The notes beneath the pieces are model-generated. The model was not told the origin of the DNA, made no database searches, and saw only the letters and a program-made list of their open reading frames with translations. The translations under genes were made by a program, and so were the position numbers. Positions 46,811-56,201 of a DNA stretch of 64,000 nucleotides are shown in pieces; the first letter of the stretch is position 1; every line of letters starts with the position of its first letter. Origin of the DNA: Methanobacterium sp. UBA44 (GTDB lineage Archaea > Methanobacteriota > Methanobacteria > Methanobacteriales > Methanobacteriaceae); assembly GCA_002494885.1 (NCBI GenBank), contig DACV01000007.1, positions 618,001-682,000 of the forward strand. Reading direction: 5' to 3'.

Positions 46811-48532
46811 ATGAAAAAAATTAAGATCATTGAAACAGCATTTCGTGATGCACACCAGTCTCTCCTGGCAACAAGGATGAGAACAAGAGATATGTTGCCT
46901 ATTGCTGGAGAGATGGATAAAGTTGGATATTTCTCAATGGAAGTATGGGGCGGAGCAACATTCGATACATGCATACGCTATTTAAACGAAGACCCATGGG
47001 AAAGATTAAGGCAGTTAAAAGAAGAAATAAAGAAGACCAAACTTCAGATGCTGCTTCGAGGTCAGAATCTGGTGGGATACAAACACTATCCTGATGATAT
47101 AGTACGAAAATTTGTTGAAAAATCCTATGAAAATGGAATAGATGTTTTCAGGATATTTGACGCTTTAAATGATATAAGAAACATGGAATATGCCATAAAG
47201 GTTGCAAGTGAGCAGGATGCACACGTTCAGGGAGTAATATCTTACACAGTCAGCCCATACCACACATTAGAAAAATTTGTGGAATTTGCAAGAGAACTAG
47301 AAGCTTTAGGATGCGATTCAGTGGCTATAAAAGATATGGCAGGACTTATATCTCCCCATGATACTTATGAACTTATTAAAACCCTTAAAGAAGAAACTAA
47401 TCTTATAATAAACCTTCATTGCCACTGTACAAGCGGTATGACTCCAATGAGTTATTATGCTGCATGCGAGGCAGGAGTAGACCTCCTTGATACAGCAATT
47501 TCACCTCTTTCATGGGGAGCATCACAACCCCCAACTGAAAGTATGGTGGCAGCGCTTCAGGGTACTCCCTATGACACAGAACTTGATTTAAAACTTCTTA
47601 CACATATTAAAAAATATTTTGAAGAGTTAAGAGAAAAATACAGCGGTATTTTAGACCCTATTTCAGAAAAAGTTGATACGGAAGTTTTAATTTACCAGAT
47701 ACCTGGAGGAATGCTTTCAAACTTCGTATCACAGCTAAAAGTGCAGAATGCCCTTGATAAATACGAAGAAGTGCTTGAAGAGGTCCCTAAAGTACGAAAA
47801 GACCTTGGATATCCGCCGCTGGTAACCCCAACAAGTCAGATTGTTGGAATTCAGGCTGTTATGAATGTTCTGGGTGGAGAAAGATATAAAAATGTTTCAA
47901 AAGAAGTTAAAGACTACCTGAAAGGTTTATATGGCAGACCACCTGCACCTGTTAACGAAGAGGTAAGAAAGAAAATTATTGGCGATGAAGTACCAATAAC
48001 AGTTAGGCCAGCGGATCTGCTTGGACCCCAATATGAAAAATGCAAAGAAGAAGGGGAAAAATTAGGAATTATCAAAAAAGAAGAGGATATTTTAACCTAT
48101 GCACTTTATCCTGCTGTAGCGCCTAAATTCTTAAAAGGGGAAGCCGAAGAAGAATCCCTAATACCTCCTAAATCAGTAGAAGAATCATCAGAGCCTGCAG
48201 GAGTTCCTATAGAATATGCTGTTGATGTTGACGGAGAAGTTTTCAATGTTAAAGTGCTTCCTGTTGGATATATGGAAATTGAAAGCGCCGGAAATACACA
48301 AACTCCTTCCGGACCTGTTGAAGGTGGGGTAACCTCTACAATGCAGGGAATGATCCTTAAACTCAAAGTTAAAAAGGGAGACAAAGTTGATGACGGAGAT
48401 GTAGTGGCTGTTTTAGAGGCCATGAAAATGGAAAATGATATTCATGCTCCAGGCTCTGGAACTGTAAGCGACATCTTTATTGAAGAAGGGGACACTGTAA
48501 ATGCTGGAGATACCTTGATGGTTATTAAATAA
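46811..48532 (+). CDS. pycB: Pyruvate carboxylase subunit B (biotin-containing)
   Basis: A 573-residue carboxyltransferase that makes oxaloacetate for the incomplete TCA cycle. The N-terminal TIM barrel shows TAFRDAHQSLLATRMRTRDM, the metal-site lysine region AIKDMAGLISP, and HCHCTSGM. The linker is rich in E and P. The C-terminal biotinyl domain has the attachment Lys in VLEAMKMENDI near residue 540. The start is the ATG at 46811 after GTGAGGG; eight codons upstream are not likely to be translated. The biotin-carboxylase subunit PycA is not in this window. Confidence 0.97.
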   Translation: MKKIKIIETAFRDAHQSLLATRMRTRDMLPIAGEMDKVGYFSMEVWGGATFDTCIRYLNEDPWERLRQLKEEIKKTKLQMLLRGQNLVGYKHYPDDIVRKFVEKSYENGIDVFRIFDALNDIRNMEYAIKVASEQDAHVQGVISYTVSPYHTLEKFVEFARELEALGCDSVAIKDMAGLISPHDTYELIKTLKEETNLIINLHCHCTSGMTPMSYYAACEAGVDLLDTAISPLSWGASQPPTESMVAALQGTPYDTELDLKLLTHIKKYFEELREKYSGILDPISEKVDTEVLIYQIPGGMLSNFVSQLKVQNALDKYEEVLEEVPKVRKDLGYPPLVTPTSQIVGIQAVMNVLGGERYKNVSKEVKDYLKGLYGRPPAPVNEEVRKKIIGDEVPITVRPADLLGPQYEKCKEEGEKLGIIKKEEDILTYALYPAVAPKFLKGEAEEESLIPPKSVEESSEPAGVPIEYAVDVDGEVFNVKVLPVGYMEIESAGNTQTPSGPVEGGVTSTMQGMILKLKVKKGDKVDDGDVVAVLEAMKMENDIHAPGSGTVSDIFIEEGDTVNAGDTLMVIK

Positions 48533-48564
48533 TTTCCTAATTCTAATTATCTAATTTTTAAACA

Positions 48565-48577
48565 TTTTTTTATTTTT
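48565..48577 (+). terminator. Oligo-T terminator after pycB
   Basis: Two T runs (six then five T) follow the pycB stop by about 35 bases, immediately before the methyltransferase ATG at 48582. T-rich tracts end transcription in archaea. A short leader or read-through would be needed for the next gene. Confidence 0.35.
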
Positions 48578-48581
48578 ATTA

Positions 48582-49283
48582 ATGGAGAGATTTAGTTTGA
48601 AAAGTAGCAAAGTCAAGGCCCACTTTGAAGAAGAAGCTGCAGAATTTGACCAGCTCATTTTAAAATTGATTCCTTACTATAAAGAGATGATTGAGTCCTT
48701 AATTAACTCAATACCATTTAATTCTAACCAGCCGATAAAAGTCATGGATCTTGGGTGTGGTACAGGTACTATTACTAAACAGTTAAAGGAAAAGTTTCCT
48801 AATGCAAATGTTACATGCCTTGATCTGGCTGAAAACATGATTGAAATGGCCAAACTTAAATTAGATGGATATGATGATATAAATTATCTTACAGGAGATT
48901 TTTATCATTTCAATTTCACTGAAAAATATGATGTAGTAGTTTCTTCCTTAGCATTACATCATCTTATTAGGGATGAAGATAAAAAGGAATTTTACGAAAA
49001 AATATACAGTGCTCTAAATCCTGGAGGCGTATTTTTCAATGCAGATGTAGTTTTAGGTTCAAATAACTATTTACAGAATTTATATATTAGGAAATGGAAG
49101 GAATTCATGGATAAAAACATCAACATTGATGAAATAGAAAACAAATGGATACCCGCTGCTGAAGATGAAGATCATCCTGCAAAATTAGTTGATCAGCTAA
49201 ACTGGTTAAATGAAATTGGTTTCAAAGATATTGACATAATATGGAAGTACTACGGTGGTGCAGTTTACGGCGGATTTAAATAA
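48582..49283 (+). CDS. Class I SAM-dependent methyltransferase
   Basis: A 233-residue methyltransferase. Motif I is VMDLGCGTGTITKQL, the acidic end of strand 2 is TCLDLAENMIEMAK, motif II LTGDFYHFNF, and motif IV DVVVSSLALHHL, then NPGGVFFNADVV. These fit ubiquinone/methylase-like proteins; the substrate is unknown. The ATG at 48582 is listed; a TTG at 48597, with GGAGAG upstream, gives a protein starting KSSKVKAHF and may be the real start. It converges with queC, with two bases between stops. Confidence 0.88.
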   Translation: MERFSLKSSKVKAHFEEEAAEFDQLILKLIPYYKEMIESLINSIPFNSNQPIKVMDLGCGTGTITKQLKEKFPNANVTCLDLAENMIEMAKLKLDGYDDINYLTGDFYHFNFTEKYDVVVSSLALHHLIRDEDKKEFYEKIYSALNPGGVFFNADVVLGSNNYLQNLYIRKWKEFMDKNINIDEIENKWIPAAEDEDHPAKLVDQLNWLNEIGFKDIDIIWKYYGGAVYGGFK

Positions 49284-49285
49284 TA

Positions 49286-49972
49286 TCACTGATTATAGTT
49301 TGTTTTATCTTCAATTTTAGCTTCCTTAAACGCTCTTTTACGCCTCATACAGGATTCACAGACACCACAGTGCTTTTTTTCACCCACATAACAAGAATAA
49401 CTTAAATTCATTGGCGCATTGATCTTATCACCCAATATAACGATTTCATTTTTGTTTAGCTCTATTAGTGGCGCCCTAATTTTCATATCATCCAATGTTC
49501 CAATTCTTAAAACATCGTTAAATGCATCTAAAAATTCTTTTGAGTTATCAGGAAACGTGGCTGCTTCTTCTAAATCCCATCCAACAATTATCAAATCTGC
49601 ATTCTCTGCTTCGGAAAATGATGTAGCTATTGCAGTAAAAACTATATTTCGCCCTGGAACCCACACTTTTTTAGCTGTTTCATCGCAAATCTCTTTATCA
49701 TCCAGTTGGTCTTCTTCAAGTTGTGGAATTTTAACATCAGCAGTTAAAGCAGATTTTCCAAGCTTTTTAAGCCATGGAAGTTCAATTACTGTGTGCTCAA
49801 TTCCTAAAAAATCACAAATTGCCTTTGATGATTCTATTTCCATTCCAGCACTTCGCTGCCCATAATTAAATGTAATTGCATGAATCTGGTATTTATCTTC
49901 AAAATAAGCTGTTGCTACAGTTGAATCAAGCCCACCAGAGAGTACTGATATAACTTTTGGTTTATTACCCAT
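49286..49972 (-). CDS. queC: 7-Cyano-7-deazaguanine synthase
   Basis: A 228-residue ATP-pyrophosphatase family enzyme that makes preQ0, the precursor of archaeosine in archaeal tRNA. The PP-loop is SVLSGGLDSTVATAYF, and the C-terminal zinc site is CYVGEKKHCGVCESCMRR with four Cys. The start at 49972 is chosen because homologues begin close to the P-loop; an ATG three codons upstream exists. No partner gene (queD, queE) is adjacent. Confidence 0.95.
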   Translation of the reverse strand: MGNKPKVISVLSGGLDSTVATAYFEDKYQIHAITFNYGQRSAGMEIESSKAICDFLGIEHTVIELPWLKKLGKSALTADVKIPQLEEDQLDDKEICDETAKKVWVPGRNIVFTAIATSFSEAENADLIIVGWDLEEAATFPDNSKEFLDAFNDVLRIGTLDDMKIRAPLIELNKNEIVILGDKINAPMNLSYSCYVGEKKHCGVCESCMRRKRAFKEAKIEDKTNYNQ

Positions 49973-49998
49973 ATTGATCATCTTTTAACATTATGGAC

Positions 49999-50622
49999 TT
50001 AACATAGTTTGTATATTTGCATTCCTAGTTTCATCAAGGATTTTCTGAGTTTTTCGATGTCTTCTAAAAGCATTCGATCGTATCTTTTAACCTTTGAAGA
50101 TATATCATAGGCCTCTATATTGGCATTTTTATAATTTTCCCTGCTCTTTATGAATTCATTTATTTTATTGGCCTTCATATCAATATCTCTGATTTTTACA
50201 AAGAGCTCTGATTTTTTAATTTCATCAGGGAAAAGATCAATGATTATAAGGTTCCAGAAACCTACTTTAAGAGGAATCAATGGTTCATAAACTAATCTAT
50301 TCATTTTCGGACTTTCAGAAAACTTATTATCTTCTATTAAATTCAGTTCTTTATCAAGAATATCCTGGTTATGGCCTAAAATCTGTAAATTATATTCCAA
50401 TTCGTTTTTAACTGCCCTTAAAACCTTTTTTTCGCTATTTTTTTTATTATATTCTATTGAGCTCAAAGCACTGAGAATGGCAATTGCTACAATTAATAAA
50501 ACTACAACTATCCTGATAATAGCATTGAATTCACCTCTCCCGATTGCAATTACCAAAAGAGCTATTACTACTACTATCAATATACCTGTTATCCATTTAA
50601 TGTTTTTAAGCGGCCATTTCAT
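49999..50622 (-). CDS. Unknown two-helix membrane protein
   Basis: A 207-residue protein with two N-terminal membrane helices (about 10-25 and 33-50) and a helical cytoplasmic region (NKKNSEKKVLRAVKNELEYN). AAGGATGG lies before the ATG. No family recognised. It sits between larC and queC on the same strand, with 20 and 26 bases between genes, so it may be co-transcribed. Confidence 0.75.
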   Translation of the reverse strand: MKWPLKNIKWITGILIVVVIALLVIAIGRGEFNAIIRIVVVLLIVAIAILSALSSIEYNKKNSEKKVLRAVKNELEYNLQILGHNQDILDKELNLIEDNKFSESPKMNRLVYEPLIPLKVGFWNLIIIDLFPDEIKKSELFVKIRDIDMKANKINEFIKSRENYKNANIEAYDISSKVKRYDRMLLEDIEKLRKSLMKLGMQIYKLC

Positions 50623-50642
50623 AATTAACCCATCCTTGATTG

Positions 50643-51839
50643 TTAATATTTATCCAAAAGTTTTTTAAATGATTCATTAGCCTTTTTCATAACATCTTTC
50701 AGGGGTATCTCCATCTCATTGGCTATTTTTTTTGCATCTTCATACTCTGGACTATAATTTATTATTTCCTTATCAATAGTTCCAACTTTAATCTGTATAT
50801 CCTTTTCTATTCCACCAATTTCAATTTTTATATTAATTATCTCTCTATTAACTACATTCCTGTGAATGTATGGTAACACCCTCACCCCAAGGGTTCCAGT
50901 TTCCCTGATTATGGCTTCAGAAACCCTATCACAGTCTTTAGGTTTGGAAATTACCCTTAAAAGGTGTCCAGGTCTGTTTTTTTTCATTATAATTGGAATT
51001 ATTGTAACATCTAATGCTCCGGCTTCTAAGAGTTTATTAAATGAATGTCCCAGAACTTCTCCTGTGACGCTGTCTATATTAGTTTCCAGAATGCTAATAC
51101 TATCGGTAGAAATGCTTGTACCTCCATCTATAATCCTGAAAACATTTGGAATAGATAGATCCATACTTCCTGCACCATATCCGATATTTTGGTTGTTCAT
51201 CAATGGATAAAAATTGCAGTATTCATCTACCATATTAACATAAAGAGCTGCTCCTGTTGGTGTTGTAAGTTCATAATCTACCGGTCCACCAAATACAGGT
51301 ACATCTTTTAATATTTCAAGTGTTGCTGGTGCAGGAACGCTGAGTTTCCCGTGCATACCTTTAATTCTTCCCCCTCCAAGAGCAACAGGGAGTCCATAAA
51401 CTTTTTTTGTGTTAAATCCAAGTTTAAAGAAACAATATGCTGAGCCAATGATATCTGCAACAGCATCTGCTGCCCCAACTTCATGAAAATGAACTTCATC
51501 TATGAATGTGCCATGAACTTTTGATTCCGCTACTGCAACAGTATGAAAAACCTTTTTTGCAAAATTTAAAACATTAACATTTATTTTAGCTCCATCTAAA
51601 TTTTCAATAAGCTCTTTATATCCAATTTTTTCCTGATCCTCACATTTAATATGAACATATGTGGCTCGAATGCTTGATTTTCGAATCTGGTTTATGTCAA
51701 CATCAATTTGTCCAATTGGAGATGCACACTTTCTCATAACTGAAATTACTTCATCATACTTTACGCCCATGTCTATCAATGCGCCCAAAACCATATTTCC
51801 AGAAATCCCTGCATTTTGAGGGTCTAAAATTAACGCCAT
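50643..51839 (-). CDS. larC: LarC-like nickel-pincer cofactor nickel insertase
   Basis: A 398-residue protein of the LarC (DUF111) family, which inserts nickel into the pyridinium dithiocarboxylate cofactor of lactate racemase-like enzymes. Conserved stretches: [61 protein letters not shown] (usual G-x-G run), PTGAALY, and the C-terminal [18 protein letters not shown]. LarC is often made by frameshifting of two frames in bacteria; here it is one continuous frame. LarB and LarE are not in this window. Confidence 0.93.
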   Translation of the reverse strand: MALILDPQNAGISGNMVLGALIDMGVKYDEVISVMRKCASPIGQIDVDINQIRKSSIRATYVHIKCEDQEKIGYKELIENLDGAKINVNVLNFAKKVFHTVAVAESKVHGTFIDEVHFHEVGAADAVADIIGSAYCFFKLGFNTKKVYGLPVALGGGRIKGMHGKLSVPAPATLEILKDVPVFGGPVDYELTTPTGAALYVNMVDEYCNFYPLMNNQNIGYGAGSMDLSIPNVFRIIDGGTSISTDSISILETNIDSVTGEVLGHSFNKLLEAGALDVTIIPIIMKKNRPGHLLRVISKPKDCDRVSEAIIRETGTLGVRVLPYIHRNVVNREIINIKIEIGGIEKDIQIKVGTIDKEIINYSPEYEDAKKIANEMEIPLKDVMKKANESFKKLLDKY

Positions 51840-52126
51840 TCTATCAAGTTCCTTGTTAAAAAATTTCTACTTTAATCTCTAATCTGTTCTATTCCAATAT
51901 AAATATTTAAACTTAAAATGTCAAATAATCAAATATAAAGTGCTTATTTACTTAATTTAAATTTTATAAGCCATATTAAATTTTTATTTTGCTCCATAGA
52001 TTTTTATATTTATATATAATTTTAATCAACTGGTATATAGAATCAGTAGATTCAAAGTAAGATAATCATAATCATATTATATAACATGAGTTATATAATC
52101 TAAATGTTAATATCATGGGCTAAAAA

Positions 52127-52570
52127 ATGGAAAATGAAGCTATTACCACTAAACCTGTCGAAATTTTACTTATAGAGGATAATCCAGCTGATGCACGTCT
52201 TGTAGTAGAAGTTTTAAAAGACTCTAAAATCGAGAATAACATGCACGTTATTGAGGATGGAGTTGCTGCAATGGATTTCCTACATAAAAACGGAAAATAT
52301 AAGGATTGTTCTCGTCCAGATATTATATTGCTTGATTTAAATCTTCCTAAAAAGGACGGTCGTGAAGTTTTAAAAGAAATTAAAGAGAACTCAAAACTTA
52401 AATGCATACCTGTAGTTATTTTAACTACATCAAGCACTAATGAGGATATACTTCAAACGTACAGCAATTATGCTAATTGCTTTATTACCAAACCAGTAGA
52501 TTTTGACCGTTTTTTAAAGGTTATCAAATCTATTGAAGATTTCTGGCTTACTGGCGTTAAATTACCTTAA
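52127..52570 (+). CDS. Single-domain response regulator (Rcp1-like)
   Basis: A 147-residue receiver domain. The acidic pocket is [13 protein letters not shown], the phospho-acceptor Asp lies in [14 protein letters not shown] near residue 67, the Thr switch in [13 protein letters not shown], and the Lys in [12 protein letters not shown]. This subfamily pairs with histidine kinases carrying DLQEPLR HisKA domains; one such kinase is at 24,106. No output domain is present. The upstream 287-base gap holds its promoter. Confidence 0.94.
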   Translation: MENEAITTKPVEILLIEDNPADARLVVEVLKDSKIENNMHVIEDGVAAMDFLHKNGKYKDCSRPDIILLDLNLPKKDGREVLKEIKENSKLKCIPVVILTTSSTNEDILQTYSNYANCFITKPVDFDRFLKVIKSIEDFWLTGVKLP

Positions 52571-52730
52571 TTACAAATTAATCCCATTTTAAATACAATT
52601 TTTGTTAATATTTGCTATTTTTAATAAATTTAATTCGGAAATTAACTTTAGCATTAAAAAAAATTATTATACAAAATAAACGAAAACTAAATTAAAAAGA
52701 TATAATTAAAAATGAAAATCGCTGGTAGAT

Positions 52731-53270
52731 TTAAATTTTCCACCAGAAGTTATTATTTCTAATTCTTTTAATTGCAGATTTTTTTATTAAATATGTTTTA
52801 TCATCTACAATTATCTGAATGTACTCTTCAATGTTTAATTGTGCATTTACTTTTTGTGAATTATAATTTACTTTTGGGGTAGTCTGGTTTTTTATGCGTG
52901 TTAAATATTTATCAGTACCGCTGATATGTTCCTTTCCATGAACAAGGCAAAAATCCATATCACATTTTGTACAGTACCACATTCCTTCAGGATTATGATA
53001 CCCGGAACCCTGTTCGTAGTTCAATGTTCCCTTAGAATGGCAATTGGGGCAGTAGTTTTTAAATGTTGCAGTATGATGAGCATAATCTACTTGTAGACTA
53101 CACGTACATTTTCCTGTGGCTTTTACATGATCTTTAGTTATTACAACATCATAAGCGCCAACATCACGGGCTGATACAGCTAAAGGGTTGGCAATTAGAA
53201 GCGCTGCTATTAATAGCAGTGCAAATGTCGTGCTAATTTTTTTATTTCTCTTAATATAACCACACTCCAT
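52731..53270 (-). CDS. Secreted or anchored zinc-ribbon protein of unknown function
   Basis: A 179-residue protein. An N-terminal signal peptide is clear (KRNKKISTT, then FALLLIAALLIANPLAVSA with a plausible cleavage after ALAVSA-like residues). The rest has many Cys: CTCSLQVDYAHHTATF, CPNCHSKG, and CTKCDMDFCLVHG, which suggest one or two zinc ribbons. No family recognised; Methanobacteriales have cell-wall proteins with similar Cys-rich segments (from memory, uncertain). The start is the ATG at 53270, which gives a normal signal peptide; a GTG at 53315 is also in frame. Confidence 0.72.
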   Translation of the reverse strand: MECGYIKRNKKISTTFALLLIAALLIANPLAVSARDVGAYDVVITKDHVKATGKCTCSLQVDYAHHTATFKNYCPNCHSKGTLNYEQGSGYHNPEGMWYCTKCDMDFCLVHGKEHISGTDKYLTRIKNQTTPKVNYNSQKVNAQLNIEEYIQIIVDDKTYLIKKSAIKRIRNNNFWWKI

Positions 53271-53307
53271 TTTATTTTGGTCCAGTTTATTGACACTGCC
53301 ACTAGGG

Positions 53308-53347
53308 TTAGGCACCCTGAACCAGCTGGAGCATAATTAACACCTCC
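53308..53347 (-). promoter_or_regulatory. Strong ribosome site and 8-codon leader frame before the zinc-ribbon gene
   Basis: GGAGGTG at 53,341-53,347 lies six bases before ATG 53334, which opens the eight-residue peptide MLQLVQGA and stops at 53308. The main gene's alternative start, GTG 53315, is inside this frame but in another register. Either a leader peptide couples to the main gene, or a frameshift separates the true start from the rest. Confidence 0.5.
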
Positions 53348-53702
53348 CTGAAGTAAAAGTATTACTTTTAATTCTTTGTAATACTTTATATAAATATTTT
53401 ATGAAATATTTCCCAGAAACATCACCCATTTTTTTGATAATTTTCGTTTTTAGATGAAATTAGTCCAATTATTCATTCTGGTGCCTTATATACTCCAAGT
53501 AGAGTGTTTCTAATGATAATAAAAAATAATGAGGCATTTTAATGGTTCCATAAGTAAATTTAGAATATTTAAACTAAAAATACGTTGTATAAACGATTAT
53601 ATAATATTATAAAACTTTAAATTAAAAAATAATTTAAATAATTAAATAAAAAAAAGCTAAATAGTAATAAAAATCTATTTAAGGATCAAAGATTGATAAA
53701 AA
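53348..53702. other. Intergenic region, no gene seen
   Basis: 355 AT-rich bases upstream of the zinc-ribbon gene. TTATATAAATA on the plus strand near 53,391 could be read as a TATA box on either strand. No open frame with a binding site was found. Confidence 0.35.
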
Positions 53703-54041
53703 CTATTTTTCACTCTTTCCTTGGCCAACCACAATTCTACGTATTGGAACTTCCAGTACGGTGAATTTTTCACCTTCTAAAGCACTTGTAACTGACTCAA
53801 CCAGACCATCAACCATTTCTTCATCTACAACACTGCAAACGAGTATAGCATCCTTTGAGTGGTGTCTAATCATTTCAATAGCTGATTCCGGGTCTTCCTT
53901 TATAGAAAACCCTGTCCAATCCTGAGGAGACATACCTTTATACTCTAAAATGTAAAATCCTGTTATACCTGCATCTGTAAGGGCATTCATAGCTTTACCC
54001 AAATTTTCGATCTCAACAAAGACCCTAAGATGAACTTTCAT
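53703..54041 (-). CDS. PII-like protein, MJ1244 family
   Basis: A 112-residue protein with the ferredoxin-like beta-alpha-beta fold of PII relatives: [20 protein letters not shown], then [15 protein letters not shown], and [15 protein letters not shown]. This pattern matches the archaeal MJ1244 family. PII proteins report nitrogen or energy status, but the typical T-loop residues for uridylylation are absent here. TAGGTGATGGC precedes the ATG. Confidence 0.75.
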   Translation of the reverse strand: MKVHLRVFVEIENLGKAMNALTDAGITGFYILEYKGMSPQDWTGFSIKEDPESAIEMIRHHSKDAILVCSVVDEEMVDGLVESVTSALEGEKFTVLEVPIRRIVVGQGKSEK

Positions 54042-54164
54042 GCCATCACCTACTTATTATACATATATCAATTCTGTATATATTATAATATTGGTGATTA
54101 TGAATTAAATTCCCATAATTCATCTTTCTGAATAATATATGATCTCAAGTAGTATGGTGATTTA

Positions 54165-55220
54165 ATGGATACAAAAATTTGTATTGATGATGCTAAAATT
54201 ATAAAAAATAATGATACGTTCATAATCCAGAGAAATAAAGAATTTTTAGTATTTGGGAATTCAATCTGTAAAAATGGCTTTTTTAAAGTTAAAGCAATAA
54301 TGAATCATTCCATTAATAGCAAAATATTGAATCAAAAAGAATATTCTCAAAAACTCTTAAAAAATAAGGGAATATATGACCCTGCAGTAGTAATGATTAC
54401 AAATTCAGAACAATGTACAGTTAAAACTCTGGATTATGTAACTGCAGTAGTTTCAACAGATATTTCTGACTTATATGGTGCTGGAGAGTTGATATTAGAC
54501 AAACATGAAAATACCGGATCAATTAATATAATTTTGCTTATAAACAAAAATTTGAGTTATGATCTACTTATAAAATCATATTCATGGGCTATTGAATCAA
54601 AAGTGGCTGCTTTATGGGATCTTGATCTCAGAAGCTATGAAGATGACCTGGCCACAGGAAATATACTTGATTCGTTAGTTGTAGCATGTACAGGGAAATC
54701 TGAGGAATATTTTGATGAAATAGAACTCCGTAGATTAGTTGGAGGCTGTGTAAGGGGAGCAGTAAAGAAATCCATAATAGACAGTGGCTTTTCAAAGAGT
54801 GTTCTTGATTATATTGAAGGTATTGGAATTAAAATAGAAGATCTGGTTGAAGCAGGGATGGAACTTTGCATTGGAGTAGAAAAGAGCGAAGAGCTTCATG
54901 AAAAACTGCATAAACAAATACTTAAGTCATTAGAGGATTTAAACGTTGTATCATTTATAATCGCCGGGATAAGGCTTGAAGAAGATTATAAAAAGCATCG
55001 TGTGGCTGGAATAAATGTGGATGATGATCCTGCTTATCTATATTCAGATGAAGTATTTGGAATGTCAGTAGCCAACCAAATTGCTGGAACCAAAGCAATA
55101 TTCAATTTTAAAAGGTATGATGAAGAAAAACCAGGCATTATAGGAGAACTTGGTCCTGTACTGGATGACGTTTTTGCAGGGCTTGTTGCAGGATGCATGT
55201 CCAAAATTTTTGAAGTTTGA
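54165..55220 (+). CDS. cbiZ: Adenosylcobinamide amidohydrolase (CbiZ-like)
   Basis: A 351-residue protein of the CbiZ (DUF105) family, which removes the aminopropanol side chain from cobinamide during corrinoid salvage. The family's core stretches can be seen: [39 protein letters not shown], and [10 protein letters not shown]. The C-terminal part (about 200-351, [17 protein letters not shown]...) extends beyond the minimal amidohydrolase. It is followed by a hairpin array and cobS, whose product uses the salvage product. GGTGATTTA precedes the ATG. Confidence 0.85.
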   Translation: MDTKICIDDAKIIKNNDTFIIQRNKEFLVFGNSICKNGFFKVKAIMNHSINSKILNQKEYSQKLLKNKGIYDPAVVMITNSEQCTVKTLDYVTAVVSTDISDLYGAGELILDKHENTGSINIILLINKNLSYDLLIKSYSWAIESKVAALWDLDLRSYEDDLATGNILDSLVVACTGKSEEYFDEIELRRLVGGCVRGAVKKSIIDSGFSKSVLDYIEGIGIKIEDLVEAGMELCIGVEKSEELHEKLHKQILKSLEDLNVVSFIIAGIRLEEDYKKHRVAGINVDDDPAYLYSDEVFGMSVANQIAGTKAIFNFKRYDEEKPGIIGELGPVLDDVFAGLVAGCMSKIFEV

Positions 55221-55405
55221 AGAACAGAGTTCTTAAACAATAAAAATTGGAGATTTTTAAGGTTGAGGAAAACGAAGTTTTCCGAACTTTCGAAACTAAA
55301 GTTTCGAGCCCCGAACATGAATGTTCGGCGGCTTTCAAAAACCCTAGGTTTTTGATGCACCAAACACGAAGTGTTTGAGTGCCACAAAAAATAGAAAATT
55401 TTTTG
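55221..55405 (+). repeat. Array of eight consecutive hairpins between cbiZ and cobS
   Basis: Starting right after the cbiZ stop: AGAAC/GTTCT (55,221-55,233), TAAAAAT/ATTTTTA (55,241-55,259), GGAAAAC-GAA-GTTTTCC (55,267-55,283), TCGAAAC-TAAA-GTTTCGA (55,290-55,307), CCGAACA-TGAA-TGTTCGG (55,311-55,328), TCAAAAACC-CTA-GGTTTTTGA (55,335-55,355), CAAACAC-GAA-GTGTTTG (55,361-55,377), and CAAAAAAT/ATTTTTTG (55,385-55,405). Stems are five to nine perfect pairs with loops of three to five bases. The final stem ends at GAGG, the ribosome site of cobS. Confidence 0.9.
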
Positions 55406-55415
55406 AGGAATAACA

Positions 55416-56189
55416 ATGAAAAGTAAAGAAACCCAATCTCGGAATTCCATGAGAGGAATTGCAGGACTCATTTCATTTTCCACAATTATTCCCCTTAATA
55501 TTCATACAAGCATTGAGGAAATGGCGGATTTCACATGGTTCTGGCCAATAATTGGTGGCTTAATAGGAATATTCGTAGGTGTTGTCGGATATCTATCATT
55601 GAATATAGTTCATCTACCCCCATTGATCACAGCAGCAATAGTTTACAGCTTTGCCATCTGGTTTACTGGTTTTCATCATCTGGACGGGTTAATGGATATG
55701 GGTGATGGCCTAATGGTTCATGGAGATTACAATAAAAAGATTGATGTCATGAGAGATATAAATATAGGAACTGGTGGCATTTCACTTTTTTTTATAATTG
55801 CAATCATCACATTTTCGGCAATAGCTGCTATTCCTGCAAATTTAATATTATTAACACTTATAATATCCGAAATAGCTGCAAAAATGAGTTTATTGTCATG
55901 CGCAACTTTTTCAAGGCCTTTTCCAAATGGTACTGGCAAATTTTTTATAGAATCAATGAACATACCTCTATTAATATTATCTTTAATTTTAACTTCCATA
56001 ATTGGATTTCTAGCCATAGATATTGTTGGAATTCTGGGAATAGTTGGAGGATTACTTGGAGGATATATAGTAGCTACAGTAGCCAAAAAACATTTTAAAT
56101 ATGCAACTGGAGATGTTTTAGGAGCTTCAAATGAAATAGGGCGTGCAGTATCACTCATTATAATGACTGCTGCCCTAATTAATTTATAA
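55416..56189 (+). CDS. cobS: Adenosylcobinamide-GDP ribazoletransferase (cobalamin synthase)
   Basis: A 257-residue integral membrane enzyme that joins adenosylcobinamide-GDP to alpha-ribazole in the last steps of cobamide synthesis. Family motifs: FSTIIPLNIH at the first helix, FHHLDGLMDMGDGLMVHGD (metal-binding HxDG...D), RDINIGTGGIS, and ASNEIGRAVSL at the C-terminus. Six or seven helices. GAGG lies seven bases before the ATG, at the end of the hairpin array. Confidence 0.96.
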   Translation: MKSKETQSRNSMRGIAGLISFSTIIPLNIHTSIEEMADFTWFWPIIGGLIGIFVGVVGYLSLNIVHLPPLITAAIVYSFAIWFTGFHHLDGLMDMGDGLMVHGDYNKKIDVMRDINIGTGGISLFFIIAIITFSAIAAIPANLILLTLIISEIAAKMSLLSCATFSRPFPNGTGKFFIESMNIPLLILSLILTSIIGFLAIDIVGILGIVGGLLGGYIVATVAKKHFKYATGDVLGASNEIGRAVSLIIMTAALINL

Positions 56190-56201
56190 GGACTGATTAC
56201 A

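Noticed and set aside
55221..55405. CRISPR-like interpretation of the hairpin array
   Set aside because: The stems differ from one another and there are no equal-length spacers, so it is not a CRISPR array.
55221..55405. Cobalamin riboswitch before cobS
   Set aside because: The conserved B12-box sequence is not visible, and the regular run of small hairpins does not resemble the known aptamer.
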